17,115 bases of DNA, taken from Vulcanimicrobiota bacterium (GTDB taxonomy: Bacteria > Vulcanimicrobiota > Vulcanimicrobiia > Eremiobacterales > Eremiobacteraceae). Location: positions 1 to 17,115 of the forward strand of contig JAFANK010000014.1 in assembly GCA_019232725.1 (NCBI GenBank). The letters run 5' to 3'. Below, piece by piece: positions 1 through 6,893 of the stretch. The position numbers were made by a program, and so were the translations under genes. The stretch's first letter is position 1, and every line of letters begins with the position of its first letter. The notes beneath the pieces were generated by a model. The model searched no databases, was not told where the DNA came from, and saw only the letters and a program-made list of their open reading frames with translations.

Positions 1-315
1 GCGCTCAAACGTGAATCGGTGCAAGGCGATCTGCCGCATGACCTCGACCATGACGGGGATCTTGATCGTGCTGGCGGCAGGGAGGTTCACGTCGCCGTTG
101 ATGGAGACGGTATAGCCATGATTGAGGTCGAGCACGGAGATCGCAACCATCCCGGGTGCGCGGTTTGCCAACCGTGCCAGTTTTGGCGCGAGGCTGCTTA
201 AGGCGTCATGCTCGGCGAAGGCGACGACACGCGGCGCGGCCAGCGCTGGGGCGACCGGCGAGTGGCCGGCGAGCAGCAGTGTGATAACGGCAACAATACG
301 AGCAAGAAAACGCAT
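1..315 (-). CDS. Class A beta-lactamase-like serine hydrolase, N-terminal part (gene runs off the window)
   Basis: The first 105 codons are visible; the 3' part lies outside the window. An ATG at 315 opens a signal peptide: a short basic start (MRFLAR), a hydrophobic core up to about residue 26, and an Ala-X-Ala-like cleavage area (PALAAP). After this comes a segment typical of the class A beta-lactamase / beta-lactamase2 family: GMVAISVLDLNHGYTVSING, then PAASTIKIPVM. STIK at residues 82-85 fits the SxxK catalytic motif, with Ser82 as nucleophile and Lys85 as general base. The protein should act in the periplasm on beta-lactams or a related cell-wall substrate. The SDN and KTG motifs and the omega loop would lie beyond the window, so lactamase cannot be told from a PBP-like or inactive relative. 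It lies 67 bases downstream of another exported protein on the same strand, and a hairpin occupies that gap. Confidence 0.8.
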   Translation of the reverse strand, partial: MRFLARIVAVITLLLAGHSPVAPALAAPRVVAFAEHDALSSLAPKLARLANRAPGMVAISVLDLNHGYTVSINGDVNLPAASTIKIPVMVEVMRQIALHRFTFER

Positions 316-323
316 GGTATGCA

Positions 324-356
324 CGACTCGCGCCTTCTTGATATCGGCGCGAGGCG
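324..356 (-). promoter_or_regulatory. Inverted repeat in the leader of the beta-lactamase-like gene
   Basis: CTCGCGCC (327-334) and GGCGCGAG (346-353) are perfect 8-base complements around an 11-base loop that contains GATATC. Two more pairs form outside one A-G mismatch (324/356 and 325/355). The stem ends only 8 bases before the ATG at 315, so its proximal arm covers the place where a ribosome binding site would be. No T-tract follows on the minus strand, so an ordinary intrinsic terminator for the upstream gene is unlikely. A structure that modulates translation, or an operator, is possible. Function is inference. Confidence 0.35.
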
Positions 357-382
357 ACCGGGTCTTAGTGCTGCGCCCTGAT

Positions 383-868
383 TTACTTGGACGATGGGGT
401 CGGGGACACGAAAATGATCGGCACGCTCGGGCCGACGGTCGGGGACGGACGCGGTGAAGGCGATGGAAGCGTCTGCTTCAGCGCCTGGTGTATCTGGCTG
501 TGGACCGCAGCGCCGGTCAAGATGTCGATGCGGGTGATGTACATGGCGCCGATCGTCACGCCGTAACCATAATAGTAATCCCAGCCGTACGGCATGTTGA
601 CGTGCACGCGCACCAAGGTCCCCACCTTGAGATCGGAAGCGGGGTAGTGCTTCGTGCCGTCCGCACTCGTGACCGGTGTACCGGGCGCGATGATGAAGAG
701 CAACGAGCGGCGGTTGTAGGAGCTGTAGACTTCCATCTGCGTGTGATTGGCAGCGAAGCCCTTGATGTTGCCAACCCACATGCCTTCAAAGTTAAATGAG
801 AGAGCTGGTCGCGACGCAGTGTCGATAGCAATCGCGGTCAACACGCACGCGATGACAATCCGGACCAT
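383..868 (-). CDS. Exported protein of unknown function with a Pro/Ser/Thr-rich tail
   Basis: About 161 residues if read from the ATG at 868. A start at the in-frame ATG at 913 is also possible: GAGAGAGG lies just before it but only two bases away, and it would add 15 residues (MPEVVAKHRPVKTQL). Either way the N-terminus is a signal peptide, with the hydrophobic run MVRIVIACVLTAIAI and a cleavage area near RPALSF. The mature part has a compact central domain rich in beta-type and aromatic residues (GWDYYYGYGVTIGAMYITRI) and the segment KVGTLVRVHVNMPYG, which suggests a small beta-barrel or OB-like fold. The last ~30 residues are low-complexity proline/serine/threonine. I do not recognise a family. 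It precedes the beta-lactamase-like gene on the same strand and may be co-transcribed with it. Confidence 0.65.
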   Translation of the reverse strand: MVRIVIACVLTAIAIDTASRPALSFNFEGMWVGNIKGFAANHTQMEVYSSYNRRSLLFIIAPGTPVTSADGTKHYPASDLKVGTLVRVHVNMPYGWDYYYGYGVTIGAMYITRIDILTGAAVHSQIHQALKQTLPSPSPRPSPTVGPSVPIIFVSPTPSSK

Positions 869-1040
869 CAACTGCGTCTTCACCGGCCGATGCTTGGCGA
901 CAACTTCCGGCATCGCCTCTCTCGCCACAGGACAGGGCGACGTCAGCACGTCGACGAAACGAGGGCGGCGCCACAAGGCGGCCTGCGGCTCACCGCTTAC
1001 TAAAAGAGCGGCTCGCCTTTTTCATGCGAGGTCTGAAAGC

Positions 1041-1940
1041 ACGCGCAGCGCAACCATCATCGGGGTCCCGCTCGAACTCGGAGCGAGCCGTCGAGGCGCG
1101 CGGCTTGGGCCGCACGTGCTTCGCACCGCCGGTCTGCGACAACAACTTGAAAATCTCGGGTACACAGTGGCAGATGCGGGCGACGTTGCGGTTCCAGTGG
1201 ACGAGAGCGAACCGCCGGGAGGTCCCGGTCACCCAAAACACGTGCCGCCGGTCGTCGCCGCGAATCGAGCCATCGCAGATGCGGTGGAAGCCGCCATGCG
1301 CGCCGAATCGTATCCCGTGGTCATCGGCGGCGATCACTCGATGGCCATCGGCGTCATCGCCGGCGTTGCGCGCGTGAAGGGCGTCCAGGGCGTCATCTGG
1401 ATCGATGCACACGCCGATCTCAACACGCCAGAGGGTAGCCCGACTGGCAACCTGCATGGAATGTCCATGGCGGCGGCGCTCGGGCTCATGAGCGATGTCT
1501 TTCCGCCAGCAGAATTCCCAACACCCGCGGCTGCATTCGATCGCTTGGTGTTCATCGGCTTGCGCGACGTCGATCCAACCGAGCGCGCCGTGATTCACGA
1601 GCACGGAATCAAGTGCTTCACGATGACGGATGTCGACCGGCTCGGCATGGGAGACGTTGTCGAACAGGCAATCACCATCGCTGGGCGCGGACCCGGCAGC
1701 GTGCACATCAGCTTCGACATCGACTGCTTGGACCCGTCATTCGCACCTGGCACAGGCACGCCCGTGCCCGGCGGCATCACCTATCGCGAGGCGCACCTTG
1801 CGATGGAACTCATCGCGGAGAGCGGCGTCGCAAACTCGCTCGAGTTGTCGGAAGTCAACCCGCTGCTCGATGAGCATGACCGGACAGCCGCAATCGCCAA
1901 CGAGCTTATCTGCTCGGCACTCGGCAAGCGGATCCTCTAA
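1041..1940 (+). CDS. rocF: Arginase (ureohydrolase family), probable ACG start
   Basis: Arginase hydrolyses L-arginine to ornithine and urea at a dinuclear Mn centre in the cytoplasm. From codon 1041 the protein is 299 residues, the usual arginase length. Metal ligands are all visible: GGDHS (96-100), DAHADLN (122-128), the NLHGM segment with its histidine (~137-141) and SFDIDCLDPS (224-233). The ending SEVNPLLDEHDRTA is of arginase type; agmatinases differ here. The N-terminal STRSATIIGVPLELGASRRG aligns with the family's usual first residues (as in MxKISIIGVPMDLG), so the true start must be at about 1041. No ATG, GTG or TTG lies in frame for about 49 codons upstream, the nearest being a TTG at 893 inside the divergent gene's region. 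ACG at 1041 has GAGG at 1028-1031, nine bases upstream. Alternatively one base is missing after the out-of-frame ATG at 1024. It is followed 11 bases later by the phosphate permease. Confidence 0.88.
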   Translation, partial: TRSATIIGVPLELGASRRGARLGPHVLRTAGLRQQLENLGYTVADAGDVAVPVDESEPPGGPGHPKHVPPVVAANRAIADAVEAAMRAESYPVVIGGDHSMAIGVIAGVARVKGVQGVIWIDAHADLNTPEGSPTGNLHGMSMAAALGLMSDVFPPAEFPTPAAAFDRLVFIGLRDVDPTERAVIHEHGIKCFTMTDVDRLGMGDVVEQAITIAGRGPGSVHISFDIDCLDPSFAPGTGTPVPGGITYREAHLAMELIAESGVANSLELSEVNPLLDEHDRTAAIANELICSALGKRIL

Positions 1941-1951
1941 CAACGGAGGCG

Positions 1952-2956
1952 GTGGGCACGCACGACGCTGGCGTTATCATAGCCATTGTGCTCGCGATTG
2001 CGTTCAACATCGTCGCAGGGTTTAACGACGGTGGTAACTTGCTTGCGGCGGCCGCCTCCAGCCGCACAATCGCTCCCGGCACCGCGTATCTGATCATCGT
2101 GGCTGGTGCATTCGCTGGCCCGCTTGTGGCCGGCACCGCCGTCGCTCAGACGATCGGGCAGGGTATCGTCGACTATCGCGTCGCCGGTGAGCTGACGCTC
2201 CTGAGCGGCTTGCTCGGTGGCACGATTACGCTGTTGGTCGCGTACGCGCTGAGCGTTCCCGTATCCGCATCGATTGCGCTCGTCAGCGCAACGATCGGCG
2301 CTCTTGCCGCAACCCATCAGCTTGGGCTCGTCCACTGGGCTGGGGTGGTCAAGGTCGGCATCAGTCTCGTCGCATCGATCGTTGTCGGTTTTACCGCTGG
2401 GGCGGTCATCTACACGCTGTTCGTCCTGGCGCTACGGAAGGTCGATCTGCAGACAGGGCTACGGCTCATGCGTTTGCAGTACCTCAGCGTCGCGCTGCAG
2501 GCGGTCGGTTATGGAGCCAATGACGCGGAGAAGATCATGGGATTGATCGTTGCAGCGATTGCGCTCGGCTCGCACGACTCGACCTTCGCCGTGCCGCTGT
2601 GGGTAGTGGCGGTATCGGTTGGCGCGTTCGCCTGCGGCATGGCGCTGGGTGGAACCCGGATCGCCAAAACGGTGGGCGGCAAGCTCTTTCACATCCGCCC
2701 ACTGCATGCGCTATCCTTTCAAACCGCGGCCGCAGCAACGGTCATCGCTGCTGCAGCCGCCGGCGGCCCGTTGTCGAGCACCGAGACCACCGCAAGCGCC
2801 ATCCTCGGTGTGGGCGCAGCGGCAAATCCCCGCGCGGTGCATTGGATCGTTGCGCGTCGCCTTGTCCTGACTTGGCTGCTCACGGCCCCGATCGGCCTTG
2901 CGACCGGCAGTGCAGCGACGTTCGTGTTTCGTACTCTCTTCCATGGAGCTCGGTGA
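1952..2956 (+). CDS. pit: PiT-family inorganic phosphate permease
   Basis: 334 residues, a multi-spanning membrane protein that imports phosphate (or metal-phosphate) with protons or Na+. The family's duplicated signature is visible: GFNDGGNLLAAAASS near residue 22 and GYGANDAEKIMGLIV near residue 187, each a GxND-type helix break. The remainder is strongly hydrophobic with about nine or ten membrane segments. The GTG at 1952 is preceded by GGAGG (1945-1949) only two bases away, which is close; the ACG two codons later (1958) would be better spaced, but the choice cannot be settled here. It lies 11 bases after the arginase gene and its stop is two bases before the ATG of the DUF47 gene, so all three look co-transcribed. 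Pairing of PiT with a DUF47/PhoU-like protein is a known arrangement. Confidence 0.9.
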   Translation: MGTHDAGVIIAIVLAIAFNIVAGFNDGGNLLAAAASSRTIAPGTAYLIIVAGAFAGPLVAGTAVAQTIGQGIVDYRVAGELTLLSGLLGGTITLLVAYALSVPVSASIALVSATIGALAATHQLGLVHWAGVVKVGISLVASIVVGFTAGAVIYTLFVLALRKVDLQTGLRLMRLQYLSVALQAVGYGANDAEKIMGLIVAAIALGSHDSTFAVPLWVVAVSVGAFACGMALGGTRIAKTVGGKLFHIRPLHALSFQTAAAATVIAAAAAGGPLSSTETTASAILGVGAAANPRAVHWIVARRLVLTWLLTAPIGLATGSAATFVFRTLFHGAR

Positions 2957-2958
2957 TC

Positions 2959-3576
2959 ATGTGGCTTGCAGATCTTTTTCTTCCCGCGCGTGACGACCGC
3001 TTTCTCTCATCGCTCGACCGGTTGTCCGGCATATTGGTGCAGGTTGCGGCGCTGTTCCGGCAATACGTGCATGAAGGCACACAGTCGTTGTCCGATGAGA
3101 TCGACCGCCTCGAAAACGAAGGTGATGGCATCCTCCGCCAGCTTACTGCGGCATTGCGCGACACGTTTGTGACGCCGCTGGATCGACAAGACATCTACAA
3201 CCTGGGCGAGGCTATCGATGACATGATCGACTACCTGAACAATGCCGCACGCGAGATCACCATCTTCAAGGTAACACCGACACCGCATATGTGCGAGATA
3301 GCGGAGATACTTGAGAATGCGACCGGCTCCATCGCCGCCGGGGTAAAGGCCATCCGCAGCGAGCCGCAGGAAGCTTGGACGCGCGCCGGCGAGGCGCAAC
3401 ACGCTGAAAATCTTGTCGAACACCGCTACCGTATTGCGCTGGCTGAGCTTTTCGAAGGCACCAACATGTCCGAGATCTTCAAGCTTCGCGAAGTGTACCG
3501 TCACTTGAGCAACAGCGCAGACCGGGCCGACGTTATTGGGCGGTTGATCGGGAAGATCGTCGTCAAGACGAGCTAA
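2959..3576 (+). CDS. DUF47 / PhoU-like protein, PiT accessory
   Basis: 205 residues, mostly amphipathic alpha-helix and free of membrane segments. It fits the DUF47 (TIGR00153) branch of PhoU-like proteins: the N-terminal LFLPARDDRFLSSLDRLSG, the acidic DEIDRLENEGDGILRQL segment at about residues 47-63, and DTFVTPLDRQDIYNLGEAID at about 69-88. Acidic E/DxxxD patterns of this sort bind Fe or Mn clusters in PhoU relatives. The family is known to sit beside PiT transporters and is thought to control their activity. The ATG at 2959 follows GGAG (2945-2948) and begins two bases after the permease stop, so translation is probably coupled. No oddities seen. Confidence 0.88.
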   Translation: MWLADLFLPARDDRFLSSLDRLSGILVQVAALFRQYVHEGTQSLSDEIDRLENEGDGILRQLTAALRDTFVTPLDRQDIYNLGEAIDDMIDYLNNAAREITIFKVTPTPHMCEIAEILENATGSIAAGVKAIRSEPQEAWTRAGEAQHAENLVEHRYRIALAELFEGTNMSEIFKLREVYRHLSNSADRADVIGRLIGKIVVKTS

Positions 3577-3666
3577 CGGAACACGGGCGTCGCACGGCCG
3601 TGTGTGGCGGCCATCACGTTGTGAAGGTGTTTGGAATAGCGAAGTCCCTGGGAGCGTTTCGATAAC

Positions 3667-3672
3667 TATAAT
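3667..3672 (+). promoter_or_regulatory. Probable sigma-70 -10 box upstream of the His/Asp-rich exported gene
   Basis: A perfect TATAAT lies 27 bases before the ATG at 3700, in the 123-base gap after the DUF47 gene. Initiation about seven bases downstream would give a leader of about 20 bases carrying the GGGGG ribosome site (3688-3692). No convincing -35 hexamer is found at 16-18 base spacing, nor an extended TG. The same gap also holds the 10-base palindrome CACGGCCGTG around 3594-3603, without a T-tract. The promoter suggests the gene is transcribed separately from the pit operon. Confidence 0.5.
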
Positions 3673-3699
3673 AGACGTATCTCAGTTGGGGGCAAGTCA

Positions 3700-4182
3700 A
3701 TGTTCTCTTCACATAGAGGCCACCGTGTGCGCGCCGCAGCCATCATCGCGCTCGCAGGAGTGACGATGCTGGTCACTGGACCTGCACAACAGAGCGTTGC
3801 GGAGACAGCAGGGCAACGCTCAACGCGTAATATCGTTTTGGCGGTAACCGCAGTAACGCTCGGCATCGTGCTCTACGAGAACCTCGAGCACAAGACTATC
3901 ACGCACACGACGGTCATCGGCCGCACGGGGGACGGTGGTGTTGTCTACGGCGATGGACGGGTGCTCTATCCGGGCGGTGCCGTCGTGTATCTCAGTAATG
4001 ATGGCATTCATCTCTGCGCTTTTTATGGCGCCGGCGTTCGCTGCGGCTCTCATGCTGAAGGGCACCCGTGGCGCTACGAAGATGAAGACCAATGGCATGG
4101 TGAGGGACTGCACAAAGGCTGGTACAAAGACCACGACCACGGCAACGCGCACCATAACGACGATCAGGGCGACGACCACTAA
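3700..4182 (+). CDS. Small exported His/Asp-rich protein, unknown function
   Basis: 160 residues. The N-terminus is basic (MFSSHRGHRVR) and followed by a hydrophobic segment (AAAIIALAGVTMLVTG, 12-27) that looks like a signal peptide. A second hydrophobic run (NIVLAVTAVTLGIVLY, 44-59) could be a membrane anchor. The middle is made of short beta-type repeats (VVYGDGRVLYPGGAVVYLS) with two cysteines about ten residues apart (CAFYGAGVRC), able to form a disulphide in the periplasm. The final ~45 residues are crowded with His, Asp, Glu and Trp (DHDHGNAHHNDDQGDDH at the end), suggesting divalent metal binding. The ATG at 3700 follows GGGGGCAAGTCA and a TATAAT box. I recognise no family. It is convergent with the UPF0173 gene, 25 bases away, with no terminator-like hairpin between. 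Confidence 0.7.
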   Translation: MFSSHRGHRVRAAAIIALAGVTMLVTGPAQQSVAETAGQRSTRNIVLAVTAVTLGIVLYENLEHKTITHTTVIGRTGDGGVVYGDGRVLYPGGAVVYLSNDGIHLCAFYGAGVRCGSHAEGHPWRYEDEDQWHGEGLHKGWYKDHDHGNAHHNDDQGDDH

Positions 4183-4207
4183 CGGGCGTTCGCCGCGTCT
4201 TGTAGCT

Positions 4208-4945
4208 CTACGCTGGAACGAGTCGCTTCAATTCGCCGGTTAGCGTCTCGCCGGGCTTGAGATCGATGATCTGCAGACCGCTAATATCGCCTGTGAGCTC
4301 GCGCAAGCGTTCGGGCGTGCCTGACAGCACGGGGAAGGTGCCGTAATGCATGGGTACGACGACCTTCGTGCCCAGTAAGCGGATCGCGTATGCTCCCTGT
4401 ACCGGGTCCATCGTGTAATGGTCGCCTATCGGCAACAGTGCGATATCCGGTTTGTAGAGCTCGCCGATGATCTTCATGTCTCCAAAAACAGCCGTATCCC
4501 CCGCGTGGTAGATACGAACGCCGTTCTCGAGCGTCACGACATAGCCGCATGCTTCGCCGCCGTAGAGGATGTCGTCCCCGTCGGAGATGCCGCAGCTGTG
4601 CAGCGCCTGCGTCATCGTGACCTTGAGGCCGTCATGTTCGATCGTGCCACCTTGATTGAAGCCCATAATGTTCTTTGCGCCTTTGCGCTGCAGCCATGCG
4701 ACCGTTTCATAGATCCCGATGGCGGTCGCATCGTGCTTGGTGGCCAGACGGAGCGCGTCACCGATATGGTCGTAGTGCGCATGACTGATCAAGAGCGTGT
4801 CGACTTTGGCTGGGTTCTTCAACCGGGTCGGGCAGGCCGGATTTTGTTCAAGCCACGGATCGAGGATCCAGTGCTTGCCCGATTGGGTCTTCAGCGCAAA
4901 GCACGCATGGCCGCAAAACGTCAACTCATTGGACCCGAGGTTCAT
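4208..4945 (-). CDS. UPF0173-type metal-dependent hydrolase (metallo-beta-lactamase fold)
   Basis: 245 residues, the normal length for UPF0173/YtkL-like hydrolases. The zinc motif SHAHYDHIGD gives His55, His57, Asp59 and His60. Further metal ligands are probably His116 (ALHSCG), Asp150 (YHAGDT) and His200 (VPMHYGTFP). The N-terminal pattern LTFCGHACF is typical of the family. The physiological substrate is not established. The ATG at 4945 lies inside the end of queG (20-base overlap) and is preceded by AGGAAGGTGAG, so it is probably translated by coupling with queG. An open frame continues upstream to 5203 but only as the shadow of queG. It is the last gene of a four-gene minus-strand set. 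Confidence 0.9.
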   Translation of the reverse strand: MNLGSNELTFCGHACFALKTQSGKHWILDPWLEQNPACPTRLKNPAKVDTLLISHAHYDHIGDALRLATKHDATAIGIYETVAWLQRKGAKNIMGFNQGGTIEHDGLKVTMTQALHSCGISDGDDILYGGEACGYVVTLENGVRIYHAGDTAVFGDMKIIGELYKPDIALLPIGDHYTMDPVQGAYAIRLLGTKVVVPMHYGTFPVLSGTPERLRELTGDISGLQIIDLKPGETLTGELKRLVPA

Positions 4946-6086
4946 GGCTCTCACCTTCCTGGCTACATTTGTTGAGGGCTTCCAGCGCTTCGTCACGGAC
5001 CCACGCATCGCTTTCGCGTGCCAGCAGCGCGCGTAGCGCGGACTGAGCCTGTTCCCCGCCAAGCTCGCCCAGCGCCCAAGCCGCGTGGCCGCGCACAACT
5101 GGTTTGCGATCGTGCAGGGCGCGGCTGAGCGGCGCAACCGCTCGCTCGTCTTGCGAGTTGCCCAGCGCGACGGCTGCATTGCGCTGGAGAGTGGCCTTGC
5201 CACGCCAGGCCATCGCCGTTGGACCGAACCACTGGCGAAATTGCGCCTTTGTCATACTGAGCACGGCGACGAGGTCAACGGCGGTGCCGACATCCGGCAA
5301 GGGCGCGAATTCATCGTGTCGCGCAGCAGCCTTGCGGTCGTTGACCGGACACACCGTTTGACAGGTGTCACAGCCCCACAGCCGGTTCCCGATCACCTTT
5401 CGCCACTCGCGTGGGATGACGCCCTTGGCTTGCGTGAGATCGGAGATGCATCGCCGTGCGTCGACAGCGCCGTCCGATAAGATGGCCCCGGTCGGGCACT
5501 GCACGACGCACTCCACGCACTGCCCGCAGTTGGCATGCAGCGGTTCGTCCGGTTCGAGCTCCAGCGTCGTGATCAGCTCCGCCAAGAAGACGTAGGAACC
5601 GAACTCGCGCGTGAGCAGATTCGCGCTCTTGCCGAACCAGCCGATTCCAGCCCGCACCGCTGCAGCCCGGTCGACAAGGGGCCCCGTGTCGACGCACGGG
5701 AGACATGACGCGCCCGAAAACTCGGAACAGATGAAACGCGCGAGCTCGTCAAGCCATCGCCGCAGAACGCGGTGGTAATCCTGGCCCCAAGCGTAGTTAG
5801 AGACCGCGCCGCGCAGACTGGGAGCCTGGGGATCGTGGGGCACGACGTCACTGAAGTAGGATGTTGCGGTGCAGATTATCGAGCGTGCGCCTGGCAAAGA
5901 GCGTGCCGGGTTGCAATTAGTCTCGATGATGCCGTCCGGATAGTGCCATCCTGCCAGATATCCGCTATCGCGGCGCTGCACAAAGGTACGCTTGGTGTCG
6001 AGAAACGGCGCTGCGTCCGCGATACCGACGAGGTCGAAGCCGATGTCTTTCGCGCGAGCGAGAATGCGTGTCTTGGCGTCGACTAC
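4926..6086 (-). CDS. queG: Epoxyqueuosine reductase QueG with C-terminal HEAT repeats; start unresolved
   Basis: QueG reduces epoxyqueuosine to queuosine in tRNA, using cobalamin and two 4Fe-4S clusters. Counting from the GTA at 6086, the protein is 386 residues, matching the HEAT-containing Bacillus form. Visible in order: the N-terminal DUF1730 domain; PCVDTGPLVDRAAAVRAGIG with the conserved Asp133; CGQCVECVVQCP (Cys187, 190, 193, 197); Cys213; GCDTCQTVCP (Cys239, 242, 246), giving eight cluster cysteines; and HEAT-like repeats at ~300-370 (VVRGHAAWALGELGG, WVRDEALEAL). No ATG, GTG or TTG is in frame between the tonB stop (6103) and the conserved N-terminus. A GTG at 6106-6104 overlaps that stop as GTGA but is out of frame; one extra base in the GCCCTCCC run would place it in frame. 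Frames reaching back to 6278 only read through the TonB domain. The 5' limit given is a working boundary. Confidence 0.88.
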   Translation of the reverse strand, partial: VVDAKTRILARAKDIGFDLVGIADAAPFLDTKRTFVQRRDSGYLAGWHYPDGIIETNCNPARSLPGARSIICTATSYFSDVVPHDPQAPSLRGAVSNYAWGQDYHRVLRRWLDELARFICSEFSGASCLPCVDTGPLVDRAAAVRAGIGWFGKSANLLTREFGSYVFLAELITTLELEPDEPLHANCGQCVECVVQCPTGAILSDGAVDARRCISDLTQAKGVIPREWRKVIGNRLWGCDTCQTVCPVNDRKAAARHDEFAPLPDVGTAVDLVAVLSMTKAQFRQWFGPTAMAWRGKATLQRNAAVALGNSQDERAVAPLSRALHDRKPVVRGHAAWALGELGGEQAQSALRALLARESDAWVRDEALEALNKCSQEGESHEPRVQ

Positions 6087-6102
6087 GGGAGGGCTGTGCG
6101 CG

Positions 6103-6852
6103 TCACGTGCTCCCAGTGCTGGAGCTGGGCGGGAACTCGAGCACGATGCTGCCGTGCACCGGGATGCCGTTGGCGGTCGCAGGAGCGAAAACGGTCTTCC
6201 GCGCTGCGTCGAGCGCTTGTTGGTCGAGATCCGCGTCACCGGATGATTGGATGATGCGCACGTTGATGACGTTGCCATCCGGTCCGACGTCGACGGCGAT
6301 GCGCACCGGCCTCGCGGGAGGTGTGGCGAGCGTTAATGGCGCTGCTTGCAGCACTCGGGGCGGATTGTCATCACCCCAGACGCTCGCGACAGTTACGTCA
6401 TTGGGGCCGCCAGTATCGACCTTTGCCCCCGCGGAACCCGGCGTTGGCGTTGGCTCGACAGCGTTGCTCGCACCCGGCGCATCTTGGGTTCCGGGTTTCG
6501 TCCGCTTCGGGCCCGTGACATAGAGATCTGCCTTGCGCCGAGCTGGCGCCCGGATCAACGCGAGTTGCGCCTTCTCAAAGCTCGTGAGCTCGCGATACCG
6601 AAGAGGCGCCAAATGTGAAGAAACGCGCGTGACGATCTTGGGAGATGGAGCTGGCGTCGGTGGCCGTTGCCGCTCTTCACGCACATTGCGCGAGATCGAG
6701 ATGATCGAGATCGCTTGATCGGGTGGTGCGGCCGCGCGCCAGGCGGGGAAATAGGTGGCGACCGCAGAGCCAAGCGTGAAGTGCAGTGCTGCCGACACTG
6801 CGACGAAGATGAGGCCCCCGATCAGCGCCAGGCGACGAACCTTGCTGCGCAT
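6103..6852 (-). CDS. tonB: TonB-like energy transducer
   Basis: 249 residues with TonB architecture: a short cytoplasmic start (MRSKVRR), one membrane anchor (about 8-30), a long proline-rich periplasmic linker (RPPTPAPSPK, PTPTPGSAG) and a C-terminal TonB domain of ~75 residues. That domain contains VDVGPDGNVINVRIIQSSGD, LDQQALDAARKTVF and HGSIVLEF, the usual beta-alpha-beta pattern that docks on outer-membrane receptors. It may transmit proton-motive force, or act as a TonB-family structural protein; no exbB/exbD or receptor gene is in the window. The ATG at 6852 is preferred because GAGG sits five bases before the intervening GAC; a GTG at 6858 is an alternative. DUF169 is 41 bases upstream and queG follows immediately. 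It implies a cell with an outer membrane. Confidence 0.82.
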   Translation of the reverse strand: MRSKVRRLALIGGLIFVAVSAALHFTLGSAVATYFPAWRAAAPPDQAISIISISRNVREERQRPPTPAPSPKIVTRVSSHLAPLRYRELTSFEKAQLALIRAPARRKADLYVTGPKRTKPGTQDAPGASNAVEPTPTPGSAGAKVDTGGPNDVTVASVWGDDNPPRVLQAAPLTLATPPARPVRIAVDVGPDGNVINVRIIQSSGDADLDQQALDAARKTVFAPATANGIPVHGSIVLEFPPSSSTGST

Positions 6853-6893
6853 GTCCACCTCGGCTTCCCTGCGTCCGGCTATTTTCGACGCCG

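Noticed and set aside
747..1040. N-terminal extension of arginase back to an ATG at 747
   Set aside because: It would run through the divergent exported-protein gene, and the conserved arginase N-terminus starts at about 1041.
1024..1377. Open frame starting at ATG 1024
   Set aside because: It is out of frame with arginase, has no family-like sequence, and lies inside the arginase gene. The ATG is only of interest if a base is missing.
4946..5203. Longer UPF0173 protein starting at 5203
   Set aside because: The extra residues are a shadow of queG; the ATG at 4945 has a good ribosome site and the usual family start.
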